Shown piece after piece: positions 9,503 to 18,120 of a DNA stretch of 36,311 nt (the stretch's first letter is position 1; each line of letters starts with the position of its first letter). The position numbers were made by a program, and so were the translations under genes. The stretch is taken from assembly GCA_019745505.1 (NCBI GenBank), contig JAIETE010000249.1:1-36311 (forward strand), read 5' to 3'. This stretch comes from Candidatus Obscuribacterales bacterium. GTDB lineage: Bacteria; Cyanobacteriota; Vampirovibrionia; Obscuribacterales; Obscuribacteraceae. The notes below the pieces were generated by a model. It saw only the letters and a program-made list of their open reading frames with translations, did not search any database and was not told where the DNA came from.

Positions 9503-10183
9503 ATGGCAAAAATCTTACTAGTCGAAGACAGCCGCGAAATGGCATCCACGATTGTGACCTGGCTCAACGCCGAGCATCACGAAGTCGCGCATTGTGAAGA
9601 TGGTCTGGAAGGCTTGGACCGACTCAAGTTCGAGACTTTTGACGTGGTCATTCTTGATTGGGAACTGCCGGGAATGAGCGGTCTTGATATTTGCAAAGAG
9701 TACAGAAGTGGCGGCGGCAAAATGCCGGTCTTGATTCTGACAGCCAAGGCCGCGATTAATGAAAGAACGACCGGCCTCGATTCCGGAGCAGATGATTATC
9801 TGACCAAACCCTTTTCCCTGAAAGAGCTTTCTGCACGATTGCGCGCACTATTGCGCCGGCCGGCCGAGATAAAGAGCAATGTGCTGGAAGTCGGTGAGAT
9901 TATGCTGGATACCGTCAAATATAGAGTCATGAAAGGCGGAAAAGAAATTCAGCTTATGCCTCGCGACTTTGCCTTGCTCGAATTTTTGATGAAAAACGTC
10001 GACCACGTCTTCAGCGCCGAAGCCCTGCTTCAAAGAGTTTGGTCGGGCGATAGCGAAGCTTCTCCCGCGGCGCTGAGAACCGCAATCAAACGCATTCGCC
10101 AGAAGCTCGATGAAAGTGACGATGAAGGAAATTCGATAATCGAAAACATCCCCAGAGTCGGCTATCGATTGAGAGCCCGATAG
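9503..10183 (+). CDS. OmpR/PhoB-family response regulator
   Basis: A 226-aa DNA-binding response regulator. The receiver domain (1-115) has the acidic pocket ED at 8-9, phospho-acceptor D52 in VVILDWELPG, T80 and K102 (LTKPF). The C-terminal winged helix (~130-226) shows the OmpR pattern: MPRDFALLEFLMKN, a recognition-helix region with RTAIKRIRQKL, and the final wing NIPRVGYRLRA. ATG 9503 gives a canonical start (MAKILLVEDS). No SD is visible before it; TTG 9467 is the upstream limit of the frame. No histidine kinase is adjacent; divergent to it is the large Ser/Thr kinase, so cross-talk is possible but unproven. Confidence 0.95.
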   Translation: MAKILLVEDSREMASTIVTWLNAEHHEVAHCEDGLEGLDRLKFETFDVVILDWELPGMSGLDICKEYRSGGGKMPVLILTAKAAINERTTGLDSGADDYLTKPFSLKELSARLRALLRRPAEIKSNVLEVGEIMLDTVKYRVMKGGKEIQLMPRDFALLEFLMKNVDHVFSAEALLQRVWSGDSEASPAALRTAIKRIRQKLDESDDEGNSIIENIPRVGYRLRAR

Positions 10184-10216
10184 GACGAATAAGCGCTCCA
10201 TTAAGGTTTTTCGAAA

Positions 10217-10675
10217 TCAAAAGCTTGAATGGTTCCAAATATACGGCGTCATATCAATCTCCAAAAGTCTGCGCCGCTCCTCTTCCCATTGAGTTTTTCG
10301 AGCAGCCTCCTCGGAAAAGTCGAGTCGCTTGCCCCACCCGCAATCAATGAGATTGACCTGCTTGTCTGATAGATAGAGTCGATTTTCAATCTTGCCGTTG
10401 TCGGACCGCTCCTTCAAAATCTGCTTCCAATCATCGTATGTCTTGGGCGTCGCGTAAATTCCCGCACTCAAACCTTCCTGCGATGAGAGCATCCCTGTCC
10501 CTCTGTCCGTGCTCTCGACTTGCTTGAGATTGTCCAAGCCTGCGCCGATTTCACCATGCCAGAACCTGCTGCTCAAATTGTCATCTGCAGAACTTGCTTC
10601 TGTGGCTTTCAAATCATTCTGCACCAGCGACTCTGATACTAGCGGCCTGGAGTGTTTGCTGTAATCTTCAACCAT
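10217..10675 (-). CDS. Hypothetical protein
   Basis: The protein is 152 aa with no recognised family. It is charged and soluble-looking, with no signal peptide or TM segment. The C-terminal half has aromatic residues and an acidic/basic helix (EEAARKTQWEEERRRLLEID) before a PYIW motif. ATG 10675 is chosen because AGAGG lies 9 nt upstream; the open frame extends to 10744 but that part is Arg/Lys/Cys-rich and unlikely. It converges with the OmpR-type regulator 33 bases away and lies downstream of the DUF4239 gene on the same strand, with a terminator between them. Confidence 0.6.
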   Translation of the reverse strand: MVEDYSKHSRPLVSESLVQNDLKATEASSADDNLSSRFWHGEIGAGLDNLKQVESTDRGTGMLSSQEGLSAGIYATPKTYDDWKQILKERSDNGKIENRLYLSDKQVNLIDCGWGKRLDFSEEAARKTQWEEERRRLLEIDMTPYIWNHSSF

Positions 10676-10784
10676 CTCATTTTTCCTCTTTTGTAAGCGC
10701 AATGCCCTACGCGACCAGCAGCATCCGCTTCCATCAGTGACCAAGCGGTAGCGGACCTGTAGCCAATCTGTGACTGCAGATTAA

Positions 10785-10812
10785 ACGAAAAGAGCCGGGC
10801 GGTGCCGGCTCT
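10785..10812 (-). terminator. Rho-independent terminator of the DUF4239 gene
   Basis: Perfect 8-bp arms AGAGCCGG and CCGGCTCT enclose a 6-base loop, followed on the minus strand by a TTTTCGTTT tract. It lies 24 bases past the stop of the gene ending at 10836. Confidence 0.7.
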
Positions 10813-10835
10813 CTTTCTTTGCAGCTCCGCGATTG

Positions 10836-11705
10836 CTATTGAGCGGGCTTTTGCTGTGCGGCAGGCGCGCTGCGGGAATTTCGCGTCTCATTCGATTCGC
10901 TCTTGGCCGGCGCATTGTCGTGCAAATATCTCGACGGAGTGTCAGGAACAGGAAACACACTCTCATTGAGCATGGTGAACATCATCGGCTTTATTTGCAA
11001 CTCGCCGGAAAAAGGGCTGCTGTATGCAGACAACAGCCAGATATTCAGTGCCAGAGTAGTAGCGACCATAGTGGTCATAAATCCGTGTATATGCGGAAAT
11101 TGAGACATAAAGACGTAAGTGAAGCCAATGGTGATAATCGAGCCGAACGCTACCACAATCCATAAAGCATTCGGCAAGTCTTGCCGGGCTAGAAGCAACC
11201 GGGCGCGGCGATGCTCTCCTACGCCCATCATCGCTTCATTGAGCGCCTGCTGCAGATTGCTTTGACGATCGTTCTCAGGAACTACCGACACTACCCCTTC
11301 CCAAAGTTTTTGATACCCCTCCCAGCCGTGGTTGATCTTTGCATGGTGTTCCATCTGCTCCCACTCTATCTCCACGACCTCTCGTGCGTATTGTCGACAA
11401 AGGTCGCGGATGCGCGGACGATCTACATCGCTCAGCCCGCGAGCCAGGCGAAAGATACTGGCGACATTATTCGCTTCTTGTTCAACATGCATTTGAGCAT
11501 CGCCATAACGGGCCATCGCGGCAGCAACCATAAAGCCCAACAAAACTGAAAACAGAGTGCCGACGACACCGAGCATGCCTTCGGCGGCACTGTGATGCTG
11601 CTCGAGCACCTCTATTTCAATTCGTCCTTTGAGCAATCTTTGCCCCAAAAGAGCAATCGACACGAAAATCGCGACAAGAATTACCGCATGACCCAACGTA
11701 TTCAT
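10836..11705 (-). CDS. DUF4239-family membrane protein
   Basis: A 289-aa inner-membrane protein of the bestrophin-like DUF4239 type. TM segments are visible at ~5-22 and ~45-65 (EGMLGVVGTLFSVLLGFMVA), then a long cytosolic helical region with R/Q/E-rich segments (EQEANNVASIFRLARGL, LCRQYAREVVEIEW), then two more TMs at ~178-200 and ~205-228. The layout, with the E-x-NN motif after TM2, is characteristic of the family. The function of DUF4239 is not established. The C-terminal tail is polar and Ala/Pro/Gln-rich. The start is ATG at 11705; a strong terminator follows the stop. It is divergent from the second MshEN-like gene. Confidence 0.85.
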   Translation of the reverse strand: MNTLGHAVILVAIFVSIALLGQRLLKGRIEIEVLEQHHSAAEGMLGVVGTLFSVLLGFMVAAAMARYGDAQMHVEQEANNVASIFRLARGLSDVDRPRIRDLCRQYAREVVEIEWEQMEHHAKINHGWEGYQKLWEGVVSVVPENDRQSNLQQALNEAMMGVGEHRRARLLLARQDLPNALWIVVAFGSIITIGFTYVFMSQFPHIHGFMTTMVATTLALNIWLLSAYSSPFSGELQIKPMMFTMLNESVFPVPDTPSRYLHDNAPAKSESNETRNSRSAPAAQQKPAQ

Positions 11706-11931
11706 GGTTTACCGCCCCAAAACCCCTCTTAATTTTAGCCAGCCGGACTCGAAAGTCGGTTTACGCGACTAAATTCGAGACTAGCGTACCAATAATAACC
11801 TCCCCCAATAGGGTGAATATAGTTCAAATTCAGATAAATCAACGCAGAAGAGAGGCCAGATCGGTACCGAGGGAAACTAAAAGGGCAATCAAGTTCTAAG
11901 TGCGGCTACAAGACAGAATAGGAAACTTGCA

Positions 11932-13161
11932 ATGGCGAATACCAATTCTCTACTCGGAGAGCTGTTGGTTGATTGGCAACTAGCCTCAAGACAACAGATG
12001 GAAACGGCGGTATCGGAGTCGCAAAATCGCGACCTGCCTCTCAGTCTGGTGCTGACGATGCTGGACATTATCGATCCAGAGACAATGCGCTCGGCTATCG
12101 CGGCTCAATCTTTCTTGCGCGACCACGTCATTTCAGCCGACCAGACCACGCAGGCGATGGCGCTGGTCAAGAAAAAACGCATCTCCTTCGGCTTGGCAAT
12201 GGATCTGCTGGGTATACAGGCTTCTTCAAAACCTCGCAATCGCCTGGGCGAGTATCTGGTCGAAAGCGAGTCAATCGGACGTGAGCAGATCAAGACCCGG
12301 TTGACAGTAGCGAACAAAACAGGAATACATCTGGGCAAAGTCTTGGTTACACTGGCGGATGCCCATCATGACTTGATCGATCACGCGCTCAGCTTGCAAG
12401 AGAAAGTGCGAAATGGCGATATCAACCGCGATGAAGCTATTGATCGACTCTACTCTGCGCGACGCTGCCTCGAAGTGATCACTCATGTGGCTCACGATTC
12501 GATCGAAAGCCAATCGACTCTCGGCAAACTATTGGCTTCAGCCGGCTTTATCGAAGACAAAGATATAGAATTGGCGATTTGTGTAAGCCAAGAACAAAAG
12601 AAAGACCTGGGTGATTCACTGATCGAACTCAACTGGGTCAAAGCCCAAGCCGTGTATGCCGCACTGGAAATACAGAAGTTGATCCGCACGGAAAAAATTT
12701 CCATCAACCAAGGAATACAGCAGTTAAGGAGGCTGCGTGCCGAGGTGGGTATTGCGGAGAACGTGCCCACTCATCCGGATGCCCAGGAAGAGCGTAATCT
12801 CACTTTCTATTACTTTTTGAAGCTGGCCGGTGCCCTGCCCAGATCCAGCGACAAAACGGCACAAGAAGCCGTCTATCCAAAAGACCGAATCGAATCGCAA
12901 CTGGAAGAGACCTGGCAAGAATTGAAAGCAGCGACGCCGTCTCCGCGCTTGCCTGAGGATGTGCGCGACTTGCTTTCACAATGCGGCTTCCTCTCGGAGG
13001 AGCAGCAGATCATGGTGCAGAGAGCGGGAAGAACATACAAGCAATTCCGCGAACGCAGACTGAATATCGAGCAGGCTTTGATTCAATTCCATCTTGCTCA
13101 ATCGTCATCGTCGGAGCCAGGCCCTTGGTCGGGCACTTTCCCCAGCTTGCCGATTTTCTAG
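11932..13161 (+). CDS. Tandem MshEN-like repeat protein (paralogue 2)
   Basis: A 409-aa paralogue of the protein encoded at 2804-4048, alignable from end to end. Shared blocks include LGELLV-x-WQL at the N-terminus, a KKRISFGLAMDLLGI block, RLGEYLVESESI, INRDEAIDRLYSARRC, TLGKLLASAGFIEDKDIELA and the C-terminal NIEQALIQFH. As in paralogue 1 there are at least three modules resembling the MshEN/GspE-N domain and no ATPase domain, signal peptide or TM segment. ATG 11932 has AGGA 8 nt upstream. It converges on the membrane kinase gene with a 31-base gap. Both copies sit close to Ser/Thr kinase genes, which may point to a shared signalling role (inference). Confidence 0.75.
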   Translation: MANTNSLLGELLVDWQLASRQQMETAVSESQNRDLPLSLVLTMLDIIDPETMRSAIAAQSFLRDHVISADQTTQAMALVKKKRISFGLAMDLLGIQASSKPRNRLGEYLVESESIGREQIKTRLTVANKTGIHLGKVLVTLADAHHDLIDHALSLQEKVRNGDINRDEAIDRLYSARRCLEVITHVAHDSIESQSTLGKLLASAGFIEDKDIELAICVSQEQKKDLGDSLIELNWVKAQAVYAALEIQKLIRTEKISINQGIQQLRRLRAEVGIAENVPTHPDAQEERNLTFYYFLKLAGALPRSSDKTAQEAVYPKDRIESQLEETWQELKAATPSPRLPEDVRDLLSQCGFLSEEQQIMVQRAGRTYKQFRERRLNIEQALIQFHLAQSSSSEPGPWSGTFPSLPIF

Positions 13162-13192
13162 TAAGCGGCCGATTCCCGACACTCTAGTTGGC

Positions 13193-15145
13193 TTACGCCA
13201 AATTGGCGGCTCTTCGCGCGCCGGCCATTCGCTCTTTGATTTCTTTGAGAGCAGTTCTAAACTCCAAGACCGACGCCGGTCGATCATCGGGTTTCTTCTC
13301 CAAACACTTGAGAATCAAATCATCCAATTCCTGAGGAATTTCAACAGTCATCGAGACGGGCTGCGGCTTTTCGTTCATCACCTTGTTGAACGTGTCGAGT
13401 ATGGTTTGTCCAAAAAGCGGTGGATTGCCGGTCAGACACTCATACATGACGCAACCAAGCGCATATAGGTCGGTACGCGCGTCTGCAGGGTCGCCGACGC
13501 ACTGCTCCGGACTCATGTACATAGGACTGCCGGCCGAATTTCCTTCACGAGACACTTTCTGCTGCATCATGGATTGCTCGCTCTCCAGCATCTTCGCCAA
13601 GCCGAAATCGACGACTTTCACGAGCTCGCGGCCTTTGACATTCTCGCTTATCATGATGTTGGCAGGCTTTATGTCTCTGTGCACGACACCATTATCATGT
13701 GCATTGATCAGACCGTCCGCCACTTGCAGAATTATGACAATCATCTGACCTACCGACAGTCTCGAACGTTCCCTGATAACGACATCCAGACTCTTTCCAT
13801 CGATAAAATCGAGCAGCAGAAAAGGGACACCTTCCAGAAATCCACATTCGTGCACGGTGAGCAAATTAGGGTGCTGCATGCGCGCCATTGCCTGAGCTTC
13901 GCGCTGAAATCGTTGCACAAAACGCGCATTACCAAGCAGGTGAGGCTGCAAGAGCTTCAGCGCAAGGATCTTATCGAGAACTATATGGCGCGCTTTGTAT
14001 ACCGTGCTCATTCCGCCGGCACCTAAATATTCGACAATCTTGTACTTTCCGTCCAATATCTGCCCTTCCAACTTATCGACAATTTTCATGGCAGAGCCGT
14101 CGTCTGGACAGTGGGAAACAGTGGCGGCAAGCTGCTTTGCACACACAGGACAAACAGCATAGCGCGGGCTGTAGCCGGCGATATTTGTCGGCGTGGCACC
14201 GCTTTTAGTGCCGGAAGACATTTCCGAGGAGAGATCGGCAAGCTTCTTTTCCGTTTCCCGTCGAAGCTCCTGCTCGCGCCGGTAAGCATAGACGAACTGC
14301 CAAATCACTATGGAAACAGCGGACAGTAAGTTAAGCACACTAAGAGCTGGCGATGCAGTGTTTTCATCGATGACATGCGCGGCCACGGCACCAGCTTTCA
14401 GCCCGGTAAAGGCAGGCAAGAGAACCATGAGAGCAAAGAGACTGCGTCTCAATGCTGTGCCGAGCATGTCCGGCTCTAGCAGCAGTGAAAACCATCCGGA
14501 GCCGGGTCTGAGGGAATAAACTGCAAATGACAAAATGAGAGTCGAGGCAGCAAGAGTGACCGGAACTTTGATGCATCCCCATAATCCGCAAAATTCCGGT
14601 ATGCCCTGCAAGAAGCCCACGACCGGCAGAAGAGCGACGGCTCCGGTAGCAGTCAGAAGAATCTGCCAGATCGGATCGAGCTTGGAATTATGCAGAGTCA
14701 TCAGGAACAAACTCGAGGATACAAGCAAGATTCCAATGATTCCGTCAGGCGTCACTTGACCGGGCAATTGAAGTATGACGCCATTGGCCAGCTCTCCGGA
14801 GAGGGGTATATTGAACCAGTCCCAATCGGCTTCCTGAATCGACTCCAAAAGCTTGAACGCGCCGGTAAGAGCAGCTAACAGCGAAACGCAGGAACATATG
14901 TAACGCACGTCTTTCCTGTCAGGAAAGACTGCGAGCAAAAGCACCAGGCAAGACAGCACCATATACGATACTGCCGCTCCAAACGGAACGGCGAATCCAA
15001 AGAGCATTTTTAGAGCATGAATGTCGCAATACCAGCCGACTGTGACAGCAAGACAATAGAAAAAGACGATGCTTCCGGAGATTATTGCGCTCAGCCGGAA
15101 TGAATCCAGAAGACGTGGTTTTGCTTCCAGCGTATGCGGAATCAT
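13193..15145 (-). CDS. Membrane Ser/Thr protein kinase with 8-TM sensor and zinc ribbon
   Basis: A 650-aa protein with unusual order. Residues 1-290 carry about eight TM helices (~18-40, 50-74, 82-100, 134-150, 160-180, 194-212, 235-256, 268-288), like the integral-membrane sensor modules of histidine kinases. A coiled helix (~290-310) leads to a short zinc-ribbon-like motif, CPVC (332-335) and CPDDG (346-350). The kinase domain (~368-640) has GAGGMSTVY, K397 (ALKLL), HRDIKPAN from 489, DFG 513-515 and SPMYMSPEQC. All catalytic residues are present. The usual bacterial Hanks layout has the kinase N-terminal and the sensor C-terminal outside the cell; here a bundle with few loops precedes the kinase. 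The ATG is at 15145. The signal is unknown. Confidence 0.93.
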   Translation of the reverse strand: MIPHTLEAKPRLLDSFRLSAIISGSIVFFYCLAVTVGWYCDIHALKMLFGFAVPFGAAVSYMVLSCLVLLLAVFPDRKDVRYICSCVSLLAALTGAFKLLESIQEADWDWFNIPLSGELANGVILQLPGQVTPDGIIGILLVSSSLFLMTLHNSKLDPIWQILLTATGAVALLPVVGFLQGIPEFCGLWGCIKVPVTLAASTLILSFAVYSLRPGSGWFSLLLEPDMLGTALRRSLFALMVLLPAFTGLKAGAVAAHVIDENTASPALSVLNLLSAVSIVIWQFVYAYRREQELRRETEKKLADLSSEMSSGTKSGATPTNIAGYSPRYAVCPVCAKQLAATVSHCPDDGSAMKIVDKLEGQILDGKYKIVEYLGAGGMSTVYKARHIVLDKILALKLLQPHLLGNARFVQRFQREAQAMARMQHPNLLTVHECGFLEGVPFLLLDFIDGKSLDVVIRERSRLSVGQMIVIILQVADGLINAHDNGVVHRDIKPANIMISENVKGRELVKVVDFGLAKMLESEQSMMQQKVSREGNSAGSPMYMSPEQCVGDPADARTDLYALGCVMYECLTGNPPLFGQTILDTFNKVMNEKPQPVSMTVEIPQELDDLILKCLEKKPDDRPASVLEFRTALKEIKERMAGARRAANLA

Positions 15146-15182
15146 TCGTTAATTCTCAGTCTCTTGCAAATTTCCAAGCAAG

Positions 15183-15617
15183 TCACTTTGCTTTCATTGC
15201 CCTTTCAAGAGCGGCTTGATAAACGCTTTTTGTCTTTGGTCCCGTAAGATATTTTATACACTTTCTGTCGGGTGAAAAGAATCCGACGACCGGTACAAAT
15301 TTCATATTATCGTTGTAAAACCAGAGCACACCGTTCTTTTCAGCCAGAGCCTTGGATTGGGCCGCATGGTCCTCGCCGGTGTCGATCTCCAGGTAGGAAA
15401 CAGACTGAGCATACTTAGACTGAACTTCGCGCACTGTCGGGCGCACCTTATCGCAGGTGAACTGACAGTGAGGGTCGTATATGAAAACGACGAGCACCTT
15501 CCCTTTCGCATCGGCAGTTGCGGCAGCTCTGTTATCAGCTTGTGCGAACGGACAAGCGGCAAGAAAGAAGCAAAACAGAAGCAAAAGCGATCTGAAATTC
15601 AAGATGACGAACCCCAA
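15183..15617 (-). CDS. Exported thioredoxin-fold protein with CX3C motif
   Basis: The protein is 144 aa. The N-terminus is hydrophobic (LLLLFCFFLAAC) and can be read as a lipobox LAAC with Cys22 lipidated, or as an ordinary signal peptide cut after AQA. The mature part has the thioredoxin-like order: strand VLVVFIYD, then the cysteine motif HCQFTC, a helix to KVRPTVREV, strand SYLEID, a helix, and a strand with VPVVGFFSPD. The two cysteines are three residues apart (CX3C, as in Sco-type proteins) rather than CX2C as in thioredoxin. It may be an envelope redox or copper-handling protein; that is inference. TTG 15617 has GAGGA only 3 nt upstream; TTG 15602 is an alternative. It follows the OmpA gene on the same strand, after a terminator-like hairpin. 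Confidence 0.75.
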   Translation of the reverse strand: MGFVILNFRSLLLLFCFFLAACPFAQADNRAAATADAKGKVLVVFIYDPHCQFTCDKVRPTVREVQSKYAQSVSYLEIDTGEDHAAQSKALAEKNGVLWFYNDNMKFVPVVGFFSPDRKCIKYLTGPKTKSVYQAALERAMKAK

Positions 15618-15661
15618 CAGTCCTCTGCCATCATACCCGTTAACTTAATTCATTAGTCGAA

Positions 15662-15696
15662 AGAAAGTCTGCCGGACTCACCAGCGGAGGCTTTCT
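15662..15696 (-). terminator. Terminator-like hairpin after the OmpA-family gene
   Basis: AGAAAGTCTGCCG pairs with CGGAGGCTTTCT (one bulge, one G-T pair) around a 10-base loop. It lies 15 bases past the stop at 15711 and is followed on the minus strand by TTTC. Confidence 0.5.
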
Positions 15697-15710
15697 GGAT
15701 GCGCGATAAT

Positions 15711-16544
15711 CTAGGGCTTTCCAGGCAGCGGCATATTCGCGTCAGGAACGGATGAGCCGGTCGATGCATCCCCGGCAGGAGCCGACTCTGCAGAAGGTGA
15801 ATTGGAATCGCCTGCAGCTTCCTTGGTCGCTGGTGTTGCCGTCGTGGAGGGCGTATCGGAGGAAGTCTCGGTGGTCGGAGGCGCTGTGGTCACGGCTGGC
15901 TCATCCAATTTGGCGCAAGTGTTGACCACAATCTCGACTCGTCTGTTCAATGCCCGACCGGGCGGATTATCCTTCCCATCAGGCTTAGTGTTTGGAGCGA
16001 CAGGTTTCTTCTCCCCATAGCCGACAGTCGAAACGGCCCGCTTCTCTACAACTCGGTGCTCCAGAAGCCAATTCCGCACTCGCTCAGCGCGTCGTTCGCT
16101 CAATTCCTGGTTGTACTCGTCGGTGCCGACACTGTCTGTATGCCCTTCTATAAGAACAGGATGCAGTCCGGCATTTTCAATCATCGGACCAAGAACACTC
16201 AAAGTTTCCTCGGCTCTAGGTGTGAGAGTAGCCTTGTCGAATTCGAAAAGCGTGTCCGCTCCAATTGAAAAGCGCTGGCTGCAAGGGTCGGATTTTGTTT
16301 TGATTGCCTGTAATCCTTGCGGTGCATTGATGTTTCCCGGATTTTGAATCTTGCCGGGCGTGCCGATTTTGCCCGGATCCTGAATGTTTCCTACATTCTG
16401 TTTCCTACGCAAATTGGGATATTTCTTGTCGATATCCTCGAACCACTTATTTATTTTGCTGGCGTCCTGGGCATACGCAGGACCGAAAAGCGCACTCTGC
16501 ATGACAGTACAAGCGATAAGAGCGGCCAGACACTTGAATTTCAT
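15711..16544 (-). CDS. OmpA-family cell-envelope protein
   Basis: A 277-aa exported protein. It has a signal peptide (CLAALIACTVMQSALF, cut near AYAQ at ~26), then a short charged region, four tandem six-residue units [GK][NK]I-x-x-P-G at 52-75, and an OmpA C-terminal domain (~95-222). The domain has FEFDKATLTP, the peptidoglycan-binding EGHTDSVGTDEYNQELSERRA block and NRRVEIV. A Thr/Ser/Ala/Pro-rich tail of ~55 residues follows. It should bind peptidoglycan from the periplasmic side of the outer membrane. There is no beta-barrel. ATG 16544 is preferred over 16574 since GGAG lies 9 nt upstream and the signal peptide then has a normal length. It is divergent from the TPR membrane protein. Confidence 0.92.
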   Translation of the reverse strand: MKFKCLAALIACTVMQSALFGPAYAQDASKINKWFEDIDKKYPNLRRKQNVGNIQDPGKIGTPGKIQNPGNINAPQGLQAIKTKSDPCSQRFSIGADTLFEFDKATLTPRAEETLSVLGPMIENAGLHPVLIEGHTDSVGTDEYNQELSERRAERVRNWLLEHRVVEKRAVSTVGYGEKKPVAPNTKPDGKDNPPGRALNRRVEIVVNTCAKLDEPAVTTAPPTTETSSDTPSTTATPATKEAAGDSNSPSAESAPAGDASTGSSVPDANMPLPGKP

Positions 16545-16585
16545 AAATTGTTGCTCCGCAAGCAGGTCATTCAATAATTTCCCGC

Positions 16586-16617
16586 CATTACGGTAATGAA
16601 ACTGTTGAAACCCAACA
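16586..16617. promoter_or_regulatory. Palindromes in the OmpA/TPR divergent promoter region
   Basis: CATTAC-G-GTAATG (16586-16598) is a perfect 13-base palindrome, and TGTTG-N5-CAACA follows at 16603-16617. Both lie in the 175 bases between two divergent genes. The first has the form of a repressor operator; the second could be a leader hairpin. No regulator is assigned. Confidence 0.35.
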
Positions 16618-16719
16618 ATGAGTCGACGGGATTAGCGGGAATATGCCTAAATAGCCATTGTGATGCGTAAAAGCTGCATATGCGTACACTGGCACCTGAA
16701 GTTTGTATCAAACCGCACG

Positions 16720-18069
16720 ATGAGCAATCACATCGAAAAAGCCCTGCTCCTTTTCGAACGTCGCCCGGAGGCGGCGGCAAAAGAAGTGCTGGCCGCGATT
16801 GCAGAGAACCCGAATGATTCATATCTGCACGCATTGCTGTCGTTGTGCTTGATGAATTCAAAAGATCCCGAAGGTGGACTGACATCGGCAAAAAATGCCA
16901 TACGTCTAGACCCCGAGCATCCCTTCGCATTCTATGCGCTGGCAAAATGCCACTACGATGGGCTCAATATGCTGGAAGCAGAAGTCGCAATCGATGAAGC
17001 CTTGCGTTTGGAGCCCTGGAATGCCAATTACTGGGGACTTCTGTCCAATATACAGATCGAAAATGGCGAGCTGAAAGAAGCGCTCGAGTCAGCCGAGACA
17101 GGTCTTTCGATGGAGCCCGGCGATGTCCACTGTCACAATTTGAGAGCCCTAATCAAAACCAGGCTCGGCAGCAAGGACGAGGCAAAAGAGTCAATGGACA
17201 CAGCCCTGGCCGCCGATCCGGAAAATGCGTTAACCCATGCATACAGAGGCTGGGCACTGATCGAGCACCACGATCATGCGGAGAGCATCAAGCATTTTAG
17301 AGAGGCGCTGCGCATCGACCCGACCCTGGACTGGGCAAGGCAAGGACTCCTCAAAGCCCTCCAAGTCAGGCACTGGGTATTTCAACTGCAGTTGAAACTA
17401 GGATGGCGAGGCTGTTTGGCAATTGTTGCAGGCTTCGCCGGACTACTTGCCATTCTGCATTACTCATTCAAGGCACCGGGCGGTCTGGCAGGCGAAGTGC
17501 TCCAGGTCGCAAAGAATGGATGTTTGCTGGGCATCGCTTTGTTTTTCCTGATGCCGCTCGTGCCGCACACGGTATTGCTGGACCCTTTTATGCGTTTTCT
17601 ATTGCTCTTCGATCGGGATGGACGACTGGTAATGACGCGCGAAGAACGGCTGTTCAGCAGCCACCTGATGGGATTTATTCTTGCCTCTGGACTGGGAATC
17701 GTTTTGGGGCTTACCGTTTCCGCATGGTGGACACTCGCTGTTCTCCTCTTTGCATATTTCATCACCATTCCCTTCACATTTGCACCGGAGAAACGCGATA
17801 AGGAGCTCTGGATAACGATGACAGCGTGTGCCTTTCTCTGCGGAGGGATGGCGCTATTATTCACACTGCAACAATCTAGCTGGAATGGGCTAAGAGTCTT
17901 TTTGGCCATGAGTCTAACGAAAGGATTGGTAAGCGCCGGAGGAGCCAAAGCAATTATCGGTGCAATCGGGTTGGGTGCTGCGGCGACGGCAATGAAGGAC
18001 AAAGAGAAGAAAAAGCTGCGAGAACAAATGCTCAGCCAGACATCCGATTTGCCGCCCGCAGCTAAGTAG
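16720..18069 (+). CDS. TPR-repeat membrane protein
   Basis: A 449-aa protein. Residues ~1-215 hold five to six TPR units (for example HALLSLCLMNSKDPEGGLTS and HAYRGWALIEHHDHAESIKH), expected to face the cytosol and bind partners. From ~225 the protein becomes hydrophobic: about six to seven TM segments, including GCLAIVAGFAGLLAILHY, GCLLGIALFFLMPLVP, MGFILASGLGIVLGLTV and FLCGGMALLFTL. It ends in a charged KDKEKKKLREQM tail. The start is ATG 16720 (MSNHIEKALLLF); no strong SD is visible and the frame opens at 16660. I know no characterised homologue; a scaffold role is inference. Confidence 0.8.
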   Translation: MSNHIEKALLLFERRPEAAAKEVLAAIAENPNDSYLHALLSLCLMNSKDPEGGLTSAKNAIRLDPEHPFAFYALAKCHYDGLNMLEAEVAIDEALRLEPWNANYWGLLSNIQIENGELKEALESAETGLSMEPGDVHCHNLRALIKTRLGSKDEAKESMDTALAADPENALTHAYRGWALIEHHDHAESIKHFREALRIDPTLDWARQGLLKALQVRHWVFQLQLKLGWRGCLAIVAGFAGLLAILHYSFKAPGGLAGEVLQVAKNGCLLGIALFFLMPLVPHTVLLDPFMRFLLLFDRDGRLVMTREERLFSSHLMGFILASGLGIVLGLTVSAWWTLAVLLFAYFITIPFTFAPEKRDKELWITMTACAFLCGGMALLFTLQQSSWNGLRVFLAMSLTKGLVSAGGAKAIIGAIGLGAAATAMKDKEKKKLREQMLSQTSDLPPAAK

Positions 18070-18120
18070 ACTTGCGCGAATTCAGAATAAAGCAGCCAAA
18101 AGAGTCGGTTTATCAGCATA

